Assembly (NCBI RefSeq): GCF_001613045.1
Contig: NZ_BDBP01000015.1
Location: forward strand, 1 to 64,000
Source: Nocardia lijiangensis NBRC 108240
GTDB taxonomy: Bacteria > Actinomycetota > Actinomycetes > Mycobacteriales > Mycobacteriaceae
Direction of reading: 5' to 3'
Length of the DNA stretch: 64,000 nt
Below, piece after piece: positions 63,865 through 64,000 of this stretch. The position numbers and the translations under genes were made by a program. Below the pieces are notes generated by a model. That model was not told the origin of the DNA and ran no database searches. It saw only the letters and a list, made by a program, of their open reading frames with translations. How positions within the stretch are numbered: the first letter of the stretch is position 1; each line of letters starts with the position of its first letter.

Positions 63865-64000
63865 ATGGACTTTTCTCCGTCACCGCGGGCTGCCGAGCTC
63901 ACCGAGGCGGTCCGCGCCTTCCTCCATGAGCACGTCACTCCGATCGAGCACGACTACCACCGGCAGGTGGCCCGACTGCGCGCCCAGGGCGGCGATCCGT
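63865..64000 (+). CDS. Acyl-CoA dehydrogenase-like protein, C-terminus outside window
   Basis: First 45 codons only, beginning MDFSPSPRAAELTEAVRAF followed by LHEHVTPIEHDYHRQVA. That is the N-terminal helix pattern of acyl-CoA dehydrogenases (SPRAAEL...F..EHV.P.E). Divergent from the AraC gene, which probably regulates it. The active-site regions are beyond the window edge, so the activity cannot be confirmed. Confidence 0.65.
   Translation, partial: MDFSPSPRAAELTEAVRAFLHEHVTPIEHDYHRQVARLRAQGGDP

Overview
The window comes from a high-GC actinomycete of the mycolic-acid group, most likely Nocardia. Base composition is strongly GC-rich, GTG starts are common and neighbouring genes often share ATGA or GTGA stop/start overlaps. 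There is a mannosyltransferase of the MptB lipomannan type, an OpcA-dependent glucose-6-phosphate dehydrogenase, an F420-type LLM oxidoreductase and three small secreted DUF4189 proteins. The genus call is an inference from gene content and order, not from a marker gene.

Region 1 (about 1-29.9 kb) is core chromosome. After a partial secreted protein, a DUF4239 membrane protein, a small membrane protein ended by a 166-bp MITE-like element, a SRPBCC-like protein and a fused 2-oxoacid dehydrogenase E1, the order is tkt-tal-zwf-opcA-pgl (leftward), ctaB (rightward), qor, ctaA, an ABC exporter pair, mptB (all leftward) and sufR-B-D-C-S-U-T (rightward). From memory this is the order of the Mycobacterium tuberculosis Rv1445c-Rv1466 block. 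Two additions interrupt it: a flavin monooxygenase/TetR pair, and a universal stress protein with an unknown protein. The genes provide NADPH and pentoses, heme O/A for cytochrome oxidase, envelope mannan, and iron-sulfur cluster assembly.

Region 2 (30-39.2 kb) is envelope and secretion oriented. It has three DUF4189 proteins with a TetR/SDR pair inserted among them, an acetyltransferase, a methionine importer (metQ-metN-metI), an FHA regulator, a chymotrypsin-fold secreted protease, an 81-residue secreted peptide and an eight-cysteine protein with a peptidoglycan-binding-like fold.

Region 3 (39.5-45.7 kb) is a run of self-contained regulator/effector modules, each with a readable palindrome: TetR with MFS pump and FAD monooxygenase; ArsR with SRPBCC; MarR with a membrane protein; then a hydroxylaminobenzene-mutase-like protein.

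Region 4 (45.8-49.3 kb) is a small accessory island: a TauD-like dioxygenase facing a NUDIX hydrolase, an XRE-TPR regulator and a Pro/Gln-rich membrane-anchored protein. It is flanked by near-identical 18-bp direct repeats.

Region 5 (49.4-64 kb) is catabolic and accessory. It contains a DUF202 protein, an SDR-MFS-arylsulfatase cluster, two tandem secreted glycine-zipper proteins, a LuxR remnant, a gamma-glutamylcyclotransferase-like protein, two alpha/beta hydrolases, a hotdog thioesterase, an SDR, an LLM oxidoreductase, an AraC regulator and the first 45 codons of an acyl-CoA dehydrogenase.

I saw no tRNA, rRNA, CRISPR array, prophage or intact insertion sequence. A small repeat family that reads GAA-G/R-RSP in one frame occurs three times in intergenic DNA (11.8 and 23.1 kb). 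It is one of the more unusual signals here.
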